Shown: positions 18,060 to 25,290 of the stretch, one piece after another
Layout: every line of letters begins with the position of its first letter
How positions within the stretch are numbered: the first letter of the stretch is position 1
From: Actinomycetota bacterium
GTDB taxonomy: Bacteria > Actinomycetota > Actinomycetes > Propionibacteriales > Propionibacteriaceae
Assembly (NCBI GenBank): GCA_020161755.1
Contig: JAIUOS010000010.1
Coordinates: 1-64,000, forward strand
Direction of reading: 5' to 3'
Length of the DNA: 64,000 bases
Notes under the pieces: generated by a model
What the model was told of the DNA's origin: nothing
The model's input: the letters and a program-made list of their open reading frames with translations, nothing else
Databases searched by the model: none
Made by a program: the position numbers and the translations under genes

Positions 18060-18674
18060 ATGGCCGAGACGCTTCCCGAACTGGTGGTCGCCGATGTCGC
18101 CGCGTGGCGCGATTGGCTCGCTGGTCACGTCGACGAGTCGTCCGGCGTGTGGCTGGTGCTCGCGAAGAAGGGCACCACCGAGCCGACCACGCTGTCCTAC
18201 GACCAGGCCCTGGAGGAAGCCCTGTGCCACGGGTGGATCGACGGCCAGGTCCAGCGCCGCGATGAGAGCACCTACCGGCAGCGGTTCACTCCCCGGCGGG
18301 CGACGAGCGCGTGGTCGAAGCGAAACGTTGGCCTGATCGAACGTCTCCTCGAAGAGGGTCGGCTGCGTCCGGGTGGGCTGGCGGCGGTGGCTCGCGCGAA
18401 GGCGGACGGCAGCTGGGACGCCGCCTACGCCGGTCCGGCCGCGATCGAGGTACCCGACGACCTGGCCGCTGCGCTGGCGTCCCACCCGGCGGCGCAGGTC
18501 ATGTTCGACGTCCTCACCAGCCAGAATCGCTTCGCGATCCTGTACCGCATCAGCGCGGCGAAGCGCGCCGAGACCCGGGCACGCCGCATCGAGCAGTTCA
18601 CCGAGATGCTCGCCCGCGGCGAAACCATCTACCCGCAGAAGCGGACGCCGGAGGCACCGCCCGGCGTCGGGTGA
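18060..18674 (+). CDS. YdeI/OmpD-associated family protein
   Basis: A 204-residue protein of the YdeI family. The N-terminal WLVLAKKGTTEPTTLSYDQALEEALCHGWIDGQ and the adjacent RRDESTYRQRFTPRRATSAWSKRNV are its conserved core. The C-terminal RFAILYRISAAKRAETRARRIEQFTEMLARGE helix block is also typical. Biochemical function is not established; related proteins are linked to resistance to polymyxin-like stress. It starts at an ATG only 48 nt from the divergent methyltransferase start, so the two share a promoter region. Confidence 0.85.
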   Translation: MAETLPELVVADVAAWRDWLAGHVDESSGVWLVLAKKGTTEPTTLSYDQALEEALCHGWIDGQVQRRDESTYRQRFTPRRATSAWSKRNVGLIERLLEEGRLRPGGLAAVARAKADGSWDAAYAGPAAIEVPDDLAAALASHPAAQVMFDVLTSQNRFAILYRISAAKRAETRARRIEQFTEMLARGETIYPQKRTPEAPPGVG

Positions 18675-18741
18675 ACCGACCGGTCGCGGGTCTCGACGAC
18701 CGTCCGGCGTGACGTCCGGCGAAGTACAAGGGGATCGCTGG

Positions 18742-20586
18742 TCACTCCAGGGTCCACGTCCAGCCCAGTCCCGGCTCGGGTTCGTAGACGCACTTGTGGC
18801 CGGTGTGGACGTGGGCGCGCAGATGGGCAGCGACGCCCGGCTCGACGGCATCGAGGCGCTCCAGTGCCGCCGCGATCGCCTTGCGGACGGCCACCCGGGA
18901 GCGCTCGGTTGAGGAGTGCTGGTCGCGGGGACGCCCGGCGAGCCCGAACGCGGAATGCAACTCGGCCAGCAGCGCGTCCTTCTCGGCAACCACCCGCTCG
19001 ATCCGTCCAGCGTCAGCCCAGTCCCGGGCCTCGGCCAGCTCGTCGTCCAGCTCATGCAACCGCGCCCGATAGGCGCGCGCGGCCGTCGCATCCAGCGCCG
19101 GACCCAGGCCGGGCTCGATCACCACGGCGCCGCCGGACGGGGCTCCGACAAGGTCGAGCGCCGCGATCGGACGTCCCGCGCTCCCGACGAGCCGGTGCAG
19201 GTGCGCCAGCCCACGCAGCTCCGGCAGCAGCGCGGGACGCTGCGGGTCGCCGACCTCCCAGCCTCCGGGAACGGGCCGGAGCACTGCGCTGAACCATGGG
19301 GACAGCTCCCTCGGTTCGGGTGCGTCCGACCCCTTCGCCAGGCGCGCGTACCACCAGTGGGCGCCGGTGCGCTCGTAGCGGACGAGGGCGGACGCGCGCA
19401 GCTCACCGGCCACGACGTCGTCGCCGAGCAGGGTGTACGCGCGGGCCAGCGGGTCGTCGGTGACCCCGTGGAACATGAAGCCGCCGGCGTTCACCACTGC
19501 CCGGCCAGTGAACGGCGCCAGCAACCGGACGATCGCCGCCACGGCGTCCCGCTCTCCGGTGGCCACGGCAACCTCGAGCAGGCACTGCATGACCAGCAGC
19601 CAGTCCTGGTCGCGCGGTACCGCAGCCAGCGCGGGGCCGTCGAACCGGTGGAGCAGTGCCAGCGCGCGGTCGGGACGGCCCGCCGCCACCCAGAACGGAG
19701 CCGCCTCCGCCACGACCGTGGTCAGGCCCTCGGCGTCGGCCACTGCCTCCGCAGCGGCAGCCGCCTCCGCGCACGCGGATGCGTCCCGCGTGTACAGGGC
19801 GACGTAGGAGCGCAGCGCGAGCACGACGACCGGGGCGTCGGGGAGCCGGGCCTCCTCGGCGGCCTGCGTCGCGATCCCCAGAAGCGTCGATGCCGTGTCG
19901 AGGCGTCCCCGCATCAGGTCCAGCGCGAGCCGGCGGGACGCGGCGAAGAACCGGGCCTTCGGGCAGTCCTCGCCGAGGAGTTCGAGGGCCCGCACCTGGC
20001 GGTTGAGGGCCAGCACGTCGAGCTGTTCGAAGGCGACGGTGAAGCCCCACAGGTGGGCCTGCAGTCGCGCGTCGGCGCCGAGGAGGTGTGCGGCCACCTC
20101 GTCCAGTTGGGCGGCCAGGTCGCGCCTCCGGCCGAGTTCGTCGGGACCCCAGTGGCTGGTCAGCGCGGCATCGAGGGCATCCGCGAGCGCGCCGGGTTCG
20201 CCCTCCGTCCGTGCCAGGGCCAGGGCTTCGTCGGCGAACCGGACGGCCCGTCCTGCCGTCCCGGCGTACACCCAGCTGCGGGCCAGCGCCGCCAGGAGGC
20301 GGACGCGGTCAGCGGCGCCTGGCTGGGCGGCGAGCGCCTCGGCCAGCAGCGCGGGCAGCCGGCCCGGGTCCGGCCCGAACCGCTGGGTGGCCGCCAGGCC
20401 GAGGACGGCTCGCGTCCATCCGTGCACGTCGGCTCGGGCACGCGCATCGGCGATCGCGTCGCCGAACAGCGCGGACGCCTCCGCCGCCCGTCCCTCGGCC
20501 CAGGCGGTCTCGGCCTGTTCGATGGCACCTTGCGGAAGTGCCGGATCGGCCACCACGGCCTCATGGTAGGCAGCCGACGTCGGCAT
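18742..20586 (-). CDS. TPR-rich protein with a BTAD/SARP-type C-terminal domain, no DNA-binding domain
   Basis: A 614-residue alanine-rich all-helical protein. Residues 20-420 are TPR-like helical pairs (AETAWAEGRAAEASALFGDAI, AGRAVRFADEALALARTEG). The C-terminal third resembles the tail found in large actinobacterial ATPase/SARP regulators: RGLAHLHRLVGS, RAYRARLHELDDELAEARDW, STERSRVAVRKAIAAALERL, GHKCVYEPEPGLGWTW. No helix-turn-helix or P-loop is present. It is the third gene after a cupin and an NTF2-like protein, with an 8-nt gap, so it may act as a protein-interaction component. Function unknown. Confidence 0.7.
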   Translation of the reverse strand: MPTSAAYHEAVVADPALPQGAIEQAETAWAEGRAAEASALFGDAIADARARADVHGWTRAVLGLAATQRFGPDPGRLPALLAEALAAQPGAADRVRLLAALARSWVYAGTAGRAVRFADEALALARTEGEPGALADALDAALTSHWGPDELGRRRDLAAQLDEVAAHLLGADARLQAHLWGFTVAFEQLDVLALNRQVRALELLGEDCPKARFFAASRRLALDLMRGRLDTASTLLGIATQAAEEARLPDAPVVVLALRSYVALYTRDASACAEAAAAAEAVADAEGLTTVVAEAAPFWVAAGRPDRALALLHRFDGPALAAVPRDQDWLLVMQCLLEVAVATGERDAVAAIVRLLAPFTGRAVVNAGGFMFHGVTDDPLARAYTLLGDDVVAGELRASALVRYERTGAHWWYARLAKGSDAPEPRELSPWFSAVLRPVPGGWEVGDPQRPALLPELRGLAHLHRLVGSAGRPIAALDLVGAPSGGAVVIEPGLGPALDATAARAYRARLHELDDELAEARDWADAGRIERVVAEKDALLAELHSAFGLAGRPRDQHSSTERSRVAVRKAIAAALERLDAVEPGVAAHLRAHVHTGHKCVYEPEPGLGWTWTLE

Positions 20587-20594
20587 CGGCAGGG

Positions 20595-21029
20595 TCACGG
20601 ACGGGTCAGTGTTACCGCCTCGGCGTGGGCACGCTGCAGCGCCTCGTCCCAGTCCCCGGTGCACATCACCCGTAGTCCGGTGATCATTCCGTCCTGGACA
20701 TCGGCCCAGAACCCCTCGCGGCAGTACCAGTCCTGGCCCTCGGCGTGCCAGCGCTCCTCGAGCGCGACCACGAAGCCGGACGGGGTTGGGGCGGCACGCT
20801 CGACCCGCACGCGTCCCGGCCAGGGATGCCGCTCGCCGCGGATCGCCACGAGTTCGGCGGCCGATGTCGCCTGCAGCCGCCAGTGCGGGAAGCTGAGGTC
20901 GGCGAAGAGGTCGTCCGCGAACACGCCTTCGCGGGCAACACCGGTTTCGAGGAACTCCACGAACCCGGCCAGGCCGGGGATGCCGGTGTCCGGTACCTGC
21001 GCGGCGTCCCGGGTGGCTGTTGCCGTCAT
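20595..21029 (-). CDS. NTF2/SnoaL-like family protein
   Basis: A 144-residue protein from ATG 21029, which overlaps the cupin stop by 4 nt. The compact alpha+beta fold has FVEFLETGVAREGVFADDLFADLSFPHWRLQ at the N-terminus and FVVALEERWHAEGQDWYCREGFWADVQDGMITGLRVMCTGDW at the C-terminus, typical of NTF2-like cone-shaped pockets. The ligand is unknown. It lies between a cupin and a TPR protein in one operon, which suggests joint handling of a small molecule. Confidence 0.75.
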   Translation of the reverse strand: MTATATRDAAQVPDTGIPGLAGFVEFLETGVAREGVFADDLFADLSFPHWRLQATSAAELVAIRGERHPWPGRVRVERAAPTPSGFVVALEERWHAEGQDWYCREGFWADVQDGMITGLRVMCTGDWDEALQRAHAEAVTLTRP

Positions 21030-21409
21030 GACGTTGCCCCGCTCATGCTGGCCAGGTTCGCCTGGACGACGTCCATCGTGCGGTTGTGCTCCTCGGTGGG
21101 GCTGAACTCCACGACGCTCGTCCCCGCACTCACCAGCGGCAGGTGTCCGGGTGGCGCGTAGTAGGCCTCGCCGGCGACGTAGGTCTCGGCGTGGTCGGCC
21201 CAGCGGAAGGTGACCTGCCCGTTGGTGACGACACCCCAGTGTGGGCACTGGCAGCGGTCGTCGGGCAGGCCGACGAAGTACGGGGCTGGATCGGCGTCGG
21301 AGCGGAAGGTCTCGAACGCGATCGTGTACGGGCCGAGTTCGGCGTAGCGGCCCTCGAGTTGGGGCTCGTCGACGCTGATCGGCGTGGTGGTGCGGCTTGC
21401 GCTTGGCAT
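21026..21409 (-). CDS. Cupin-domain protein
   Basis: A 127-residue cupin-like protein. The strand-rich centre CQCPHWGVVTNGQVTFRWADHAETYVAGEAYYAPPGHLPLVSAGTSVVEFSP gives the two cupin motifs, with PHWG supplying a candidate metal histidine and PPGHLP another. The family is described in actinobacteria next to TPR/adenylate-cyclase-like proteins. It is first in an operon with the NTF2-like and TPR genes (4-nt overlap). Confidence 0.75.
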   Translation of the reverse strand: MPSASRTTTPISVDEPQLEGRYAELGPYTIAFETFRSDADPAPYFVGLPDDRCQCPHWGVVTNGQVTFRWADHAETYVAGEAYYAPPGHLPLVSAGTSVVEFSPTEEHNRTMDVVQANLASMSGATS

Positions 21410-21499
21410 GGTGCCTCCTCATCTGGTGTTGCTGACACACCGAAGGCGTGAGTTCTGATGTCACGATGTGACGCGCGCATCACACCATCGGCTCCGCCG

Positions 21500-21814
21500 T
21501 CAGTCGATCGCCTTCAGCCCGATCACCCCGCCGATGATCATGGCGAGGAACAACACCCGCCAGACCGAGGCGGACTCCGTCCCCGTCACCATGCCGTACG
21601 TGACGGTGAGGGCCGCGCCGATGCCGACCCAGACGGCGTAGGCCGTCCCGGTCGGCAGCGTGCGCATCGCCCACGCGAGCCCGGTCATGCTCGCGCCGAG
21701 CGCGACCAGGAACACGACGGTCGGAACCCACTGCGAGAAGCCTTGGGACTTCCCCAGGGCGATCGCCCACACCGCTTCCGCGACGCCGGCGAGCACCAGC
21801 ACCACCCAGGACAT
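21500..21814 (-). CDS. sugE: SMR-family guanidinium/quaternary ammonium exporter
   Basis: A 104-residue protein with four membrane helices. It begins MSWVVLVLAGVAEAVWAIALGKSQGF, where the invariant Glu of helix 1 in AGVAEAVWAIAL is the proton/cation site, and includes GTAYAVWVGIGAALTV (helix 3) and ends FLAMIIGGVIGLKAID. The sequence type is SugE/Gdx, an antiporter exporting guanidinium rather than broad drugs. A guanidine-III riboswitch lies immediately upstream, which supports guanidinium as substrate. It functions as an antiparallel dimer. Confidence 0.92.
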   Translation of the reverse strand: MSWVVLVLAGVAEAVWAIALGKSQGFSQWVPTVVFLVALGASMTGLAWAMRTLPTGTAYAVWVGIGAALTVTYGMVTGTESASVWRVLFLAMIIGGVIGLKAID

Positions 21815-21825
21815 GGCAACCCTTC

Positions 21826-21869
21826 CAGGCCGTCTTGTCGCTGTCCGGGTACGGCTCCCTCGTCCGGGG
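21826..21869 (-). promoter_or_regulatory. Guanidine-III (ykkC-III) riboswitch
   Basis: The minus strand contains CCGGACGAGG, then GCCGTACCCGG, then GACAAGACGGC in order and spacing matching the guanidine-III consensus. GGCCGTC/GACGGC-type pairing and the CCGG pseudoknot strands are recognisable. It ends a few bases before the AAGGG ribosome site of sugE, so guanidinium binding should free translation initiation. The match is recalled from the class consensus and was not computed. Confidence 0.88.
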
Positions 21870-22020
21870 TCCTCCTGGGGACCTGCCGTCCACTGTGACA
21901 CCGACACGTCGGAAGCCCAAGTCGGGCGGCAACCATGCGTTGATCCTCCCCGGCGGCGAACCTACGCTGCAGGTCTAGGTCCGGGGTGGGCGCAACCCGT
22001 CCCGGGGAACGGAGTGCGTC

Positions 22021-22830
22021 ATGGTCACCAGCCACGAACGGGTGGCGGAGTTCCGGCGACTGCACGAGTCCGGCTGCTTCGTGATGCCGAACCCGTGGGA
22101 CGAGGGCAGCGGGAGGGCGCTCGCCGGGATGGGCTTCCCGGCACTGGCCACCACGAGCTCGGGCTTCGCGTGGACGACGGCGCACGCGGACAACACGATC
22201 GGTCTCGACCTGACCCTGAAACACCTCCGGCTGATCGCCGCTGCGGTGGACGTCCCGGTGAACGCCGACTTCCAGAACGGGTTCGCCAGCAGCCCCGACG
22301 GCGTGGCCGCGAACGTGGCCCTCGCGGTGCAGACCGGCGTCGCCGGGCTCTCGATCGAGGACTTCTCCGGCGACCCGGCTCATCCCCTGCTCGAGTTCGG
22401 ACTGGCCGCGGACCGTATCCGAGCCGCACGGGCGGCGATCGACGAGAGTGGCACGCCTGTGGTGCTGACCGCTCGGTCGGAGGGTTTCGTCTGGGACCGG
22501 CCCGACCTCGATGAGACGATCCGCAGGCTGCAGGCCTATGCCGAAGCCGGCGCAGACTGTCTCTACGCTCCACGCATCACCTCGCCGGACCAGGTCGCGG
22601 CGATCGTGGCCGCGGTCGCGCCCAAACCGGTGAACCTGCTGATCAACGCGCCGTTCACGACCGTCGCCGAAGCCGCGAGCCTCGGCGTCCGCCGGATCAG
22701 TGTCGGCGGCACGCTCGCCAGAGTGGCGTGGGGTGCCTTTCTGGACGCGGCCAAGGAGATCGCCGAGCAGGGCACGTTCTCGCAGTTCGCTGATCTGCCC
22801 GACGTGGACGGTCTGCTCGGCCCGTCCTGA
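22021..22830 (+). CDS. Isocitrate lyase/phosphoenolpyruvate mutase-family protein
   Basis: A 269-residue TIM-barrel protein. Landmarks are FVMPNPWDEGSGRALAGMGFPALATTSSG near the start, VNADFQNGFA carrying Mg-binding acids, GLSIEDF and VLTARSEGF in the middle, and INAPFTTVAEAASLGVRRISVGGTLAR near the end. The KKCGH-type catalytic loop of true isocitrate or methylisocitrate lyases is absent. A C-C bond lyase, oxaloacetate decarboxylase-like or PEP-mutase-like activity is therefore possible; the substrate is not determined. It is transcribed away from sugE. Confidence 0.8.
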   Translation: MVTSHERVAEFRRLHESGCFVMPNPWDEGSGRALAGMGFPALATTSSGFAWTTAHADNTIGLDLTLKHLRLIAAAVDVPVNADFQNGFASSPDGVAANVALAVQTGVAGLSIEDFSGDPAHPLLEFGLAADRIRAARAAIDESGTPVVLTARSEGFVWDRPDLDETIRRLQAYAEAGADCLYAPRITSPDQVAAIVAAVAPKPVNLLINAPFTTVAEAASLGVRRISVGGTLARVAWGAFLDAAKEIAEQGTFSQFADLPDVDGLLGPS

Positions 22831-23210
22831 CCAGCGATCAACTCAGGGCGCACCTGGCCGCCGGCCGCGGCTGGCTTCGTCCAGCGGGTTTCGGTCGGGC
22901 CGGACGACCGTCAGGTCAAGGAATGGGCGAGCATTCCCCCGAGATCTGGGTTATGGCCGCTCAATCGGTTCCCGCCACCGAGCGCTGCCCCGAAATCGTC
23001 GTTCTCAGGCTTAATCGGCCCGCCACAACGACGATTTCTGGGTAACGCTTGACCGCCGACTGCTGACGAGCCCTGACAACGACGGCTTCGGGGTAACGCA
23101 TCGGGTCGACTGGCTTGGCGCTGCCTCGACATCGGCGACTCTGGACGAGTTTGCAGCGGAGCAGTGTGGGTGGGCTGTCAAGAACTGGATCGACCGCCGC
23201 GCTCGCCACC
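22831..23210. repeat. Intergenic region with REP-like short repeats
   Basis: No gene was found. Two 24-bp direct copies, both starting ACAACGACG and ending GGGTAACGC with three mismatches, lie at 23025-23048 and 23076-23099. A partial inverted copy (GAAATCGTCGTT) lies near 22992. A degenerate fourth may lie near 22938. They resemble a minor dispersed repeat family unrelated to the GGGGACGGTTC arrays. Confidence 0.45.
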
Positions 23211-23426
23211 CTACGCAAGCGTGTCCAGCGTGACACCGGCCAGGAAGTGCCAGCCCAGCCACCACCAGAACACGATCAGCATCACCCGGGCAGCACGGTT
23301 TCGGAGAACCCGGCCGAACATCGCACCCAGCGGCGCGATCAAGTCCGGACGCAAGCGCCCGATGATGACGAGGCAGAGCGCTGTCACGATGGCCAGGAGG
23401 TAGATCACGATCGGGACGAAGCTCAT
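23211..23426 (-). CDS. Small membrane protein, DUF6186-like
   Basis: A 71-residue protein with an N-terminal helix (FVPIVIYLLAIVTALCLVII), a short loop RLRPDLIAPLGAMFGRVLRNRAAR and a C-terminal helix (MLIVFWWWLGWHFLAG). Both termini are probably on the same side of the membrane. It starts 2 nt after the stop of the upstream membrane protein gene. Function unknown. Confidence 0.7.
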   Translation of the reverse strand: MSFVPIVIYLLAIVTALCLVIIGRLRPDLIAPLGAMFGRVLRNRAARVMLIVFWWWLGWHFLAGVTLDTLA

Positions 23427-23428
23427 CG

Positions 23429-23935
23429 TCAGCCTGCCTGCTGCGCTCGATGGACGTCGCCGCCGACCCGCCCGTGCGCTGCCGTCTGCCCCGCCGACCG
23501 ACGGGCGGCGGGACGGACGGGCAGAAGGCCCAGGGCCAGCCACCCCAGGATGAACGCTGCCCGCGGCCAGGGCTGGTGGAGGAGCGGATCCACCACCATG
23601 GAGATCGAGGGGAACTCCGCGGATCGCTCGGGCACGATCCGTCCGAAGGTGAACGCGGCCAACTCGCACACGCACGCGACCACGACGGTCAGCGCCCAGG
23701 CGAGGGCTGATCGCCGCGTGGCACGCTCGCTCGTCCCCGTCGGGTTGGCGTCGGGACCGGCCCAGGCGAACGGCAGGGCGAGCAGCCCGACAGCGGCGAG
23801 CCCGACTCCCATCAGCGTCGAGTACCGCGGAGCGAGCGAGAGCACGACGCTGGCCGCCAGCACGACGATGACCGTCGTCAGGCGTCCGGGTCGCCACCGG
23901 ACGGGACGCCGGGGCGAACCCTGGATCGCATCCAC
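23429..23935 (-). CDS. Hypothetical membrane protein
   Basis: A 168-residue protein with hydrophobic segments near residues 20-35, 43-60, 78-95 and 128-140 and a basic N-terminus. It has no recognised domain. It forms a two-gene operon with the DUF6186-like gene. Its 5' end abuts the truncation point of the divergent AEC transporter gene, so this is a recombination junction and the annotated start could be affected. Confidence 0.55.
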   Translation of the reverse strand: MDAIQGSPRRPVRWRPGRLTTVIVVLAASVVLSLAPRYSTLMGVGLAAVGLLALPFAWAGPDANPTGTSERATRRSALAWALTVVVACVCELAAFTFGRIVPERSAEFPSISMVVDPLLHQPWPRAAFILGWLALGLLPVRPAARRSAGQTAAHGRVGGDVHRAQQAG

Positions 23936-23937
23936 GC

Positions 23938-24687
23938 CACCTGGAGTACGCCCTGCTGGGGCTGACGCTGCTGGCGTTCGCGCTCAACATCGCGCAGCAG
24001 GTGCTCGGCTACGTCCTCAATATGCGCGGCGGACGGAAGGCGCAGGCGTTCGCGGTCCTCAACTCCGACAGCTACAACATCGGGGCGTTCGCCACGCCGT
24101 ACCTGGGCGGCTTCATGGGCCCGCACGCGACGATCTACTCGACCCTGTTCGACTTCGGGACGGCCTTCTCCTCGGCCGGCGTGGCCTACGGCTGGGGCAT
24201 GCGCCTGGCCAGCGAGCCGGGCAAGCGCGGATGGCGCGAACTCGTCAGGACGCTGGCCGGATCGCCGGTGTTCGTCACCTACGTTGTGCTGCTGGCGATG
24301 CGGCTGCTGGACCTGCGGCTGCCCGACCCGGTAATCACGTTCACGTCGATCGTGGGCGCTGCGAACCCGTTCCTGGCCATGTTGATGATCGGCATCGGGA
24401 TGGAGTTGAAGCTGCATCCCCAGAAGTACCGGGCGGCGGCCCGGATCCTCGGCGTCCGTTACGCCTTCGCCGTTGTCGCGGCTGTGTTGTGCTGGTACCT
24501 GCTGCCGCTGCCGTCCGACGCCCGGCTGGTAGTGGTGATGATCCTGTTCGCCCCGATCGCGTCCATGATGCCGGTGTTCACCGCTCGCGCAGGGCTGGAC
24601 GTGGAGTTGTCGGCGTTCCTGAACTCGGTGAGCATCGTCGTCGGCATCGTCGCCATGCCGTCGATCTACCTGGCGCTGCACTCATGA
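23938..24687 (+). pseudogene. AEC-family (auxin efflux carrier-like) transporter, 5'-truncated
   Basis: The reading frame encodes the C-terminal roughly 245 residues of an AEC transporter: LEYALLGLTLLAFALNIAQQ, AVLNSDSYNIGAFATPYLGG with the family NxGxFxxP core, GIGMELKLHP and FNSVSIV-like end. About 70-80 N-terminal residues and a start codon are missing; the first GTG is at 24001. Upstream in-frame sequence is unrelated. The break coincides with the head of the divergent gene at 23935, indicating a deletion or insertion junction. Confidence 0.7.
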
Positions 24688-24900
24688 AGCTCTTCCTGCT
24701 CGGCGCGCCCTGCGCAGGCAAGACCACCCCAGTGTCGCTGCACCGGGGCCGGCTGGGTGTTCGGGCTCCTGGACCTTCCCGAGGCCGTCATGCGCTCCCG
24801 GGCCGATGAGCGGCTGGCCCGGGACGGCTGGACGAACGTCGAGTGGCTGCCGTTCCATACTCGGCGCGCCCGTGCCGACCGCCACCACGTCCCATCGTGA
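24684..24900 (+). pseudogene. P-loop NTPase/kinase fragment with internal deletion
   Basis: It begins ATGAAGCTCTTCCTGCTCGG, overlapping the AEC stop by 4 nt, and encodes MKLFLLGAPCAGKTT with an intact Walker A (GAPCAGKT). The frame then changes to FGLLDLPEAVMRSRADERLARDGWTNVEWLPFHTRR before a stop at 24898-24900. It appears to be a nucleotide kinase or AAA-type gene with its middle lost. Non-functional remnant. Confidence 0.55.
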
Positions 24901-25026
24901 CGGTCGACGGGCAAATCCGAACGTAACCGGACACCCCTGAGCAGCCCGGGACACAAGGCCTCTCAAGGGCCTCGCTGGAGAGCAACTGAGGACAAGAATT
25001 GAGACAAATCGCCCTCCAGGACCCCC

Positions 25027-25064
25027 AAACGCCCCTCCCGAGGATCACCCAGGGAGGGGCGTTT
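25027..25064 (-). terminator. Terminator of the tRNA-Ser(GCU) gene
   Basis: A hairpin with AAACGCCCCTCCC and GGGAGGGGCGTTT arms begins 11 nt after the tRNA 3' end on the minus strand. Copies at 335 and 1726 belong to the att-like fragments. Confidence 0.8.
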
Positions 25065-25074
25065 GCCCTTGTCA

Positions 25075-25168
25075 TGGCGGAGGTGGTGGGATTTGAACCC
25101 ACGATCGGGTTGAAGCCCGAAACCCGCTTAGCAGGCGGGCGCCATAGACCGGACTAGGCGACACCTCC
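25075..25168 (-). tRNA. tRNA-Ser(GCU)
   Basis: A complete 94-nt serine tRNA with encoded CCA. The acceptor stem pairs GGAGGTG with CACCTCC, the anticodon loop is CTGCTAA (GCU, reading AGC/AGU), there is a long class II variable arm (GGGCTTCAACCC region), and the T-loop is GGTTCAAATCC. It is the integration target implied by the two 3'-half fragments at 382 and 1773. Confidence 0.95.
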
Positions 25169-25290
25169 AAGACCGCACGTCAGCCTACAAGGCTGCGCTC
25201 GGCGGCGGCAAAGTGAGCCCGAATCGGGCATTTTGGCGCAGGCGGGTACGCTTGATCCGGCTCTGCTTCTGTAGTAAGGACCCCACCCGA

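Larger units (their letters stand above)
382..25168. mobile_element. Putative tRNA-Ser(GCU)-associated genomic island (two tandem segments)
   Basis: The intact tRNA-Ser(GCU) and its terminator form the right edge. Incomplete copies of the terminator plus the tRNA 3' half, from CCA to the anticodon loop, lie at 335-447 and 1726-1840 in the same orientation. Such copies are expected where tyrosine-recombinase elements integrate at a tRNA 3' end and leave a duplicated att core. The material between them is rich in broken genes, IS elements and accessory functions. No integrase or conjugation gene was recognised, so this is either a decayed island or an island whose integrase lies left of position 1. 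The duplications are seen directly; mobility is an inference. Confidence 0.55.

Noticed and set aside
17193-19091. A 632-codon minus-strand frame
   Set aside because: Only its middle matches the methyltransferase N-terminus; the rest is opposite YdeI and other genes.
1-25168. A prophage
   Set aside because: No structural, replication, lysis or integrase genes were seen.
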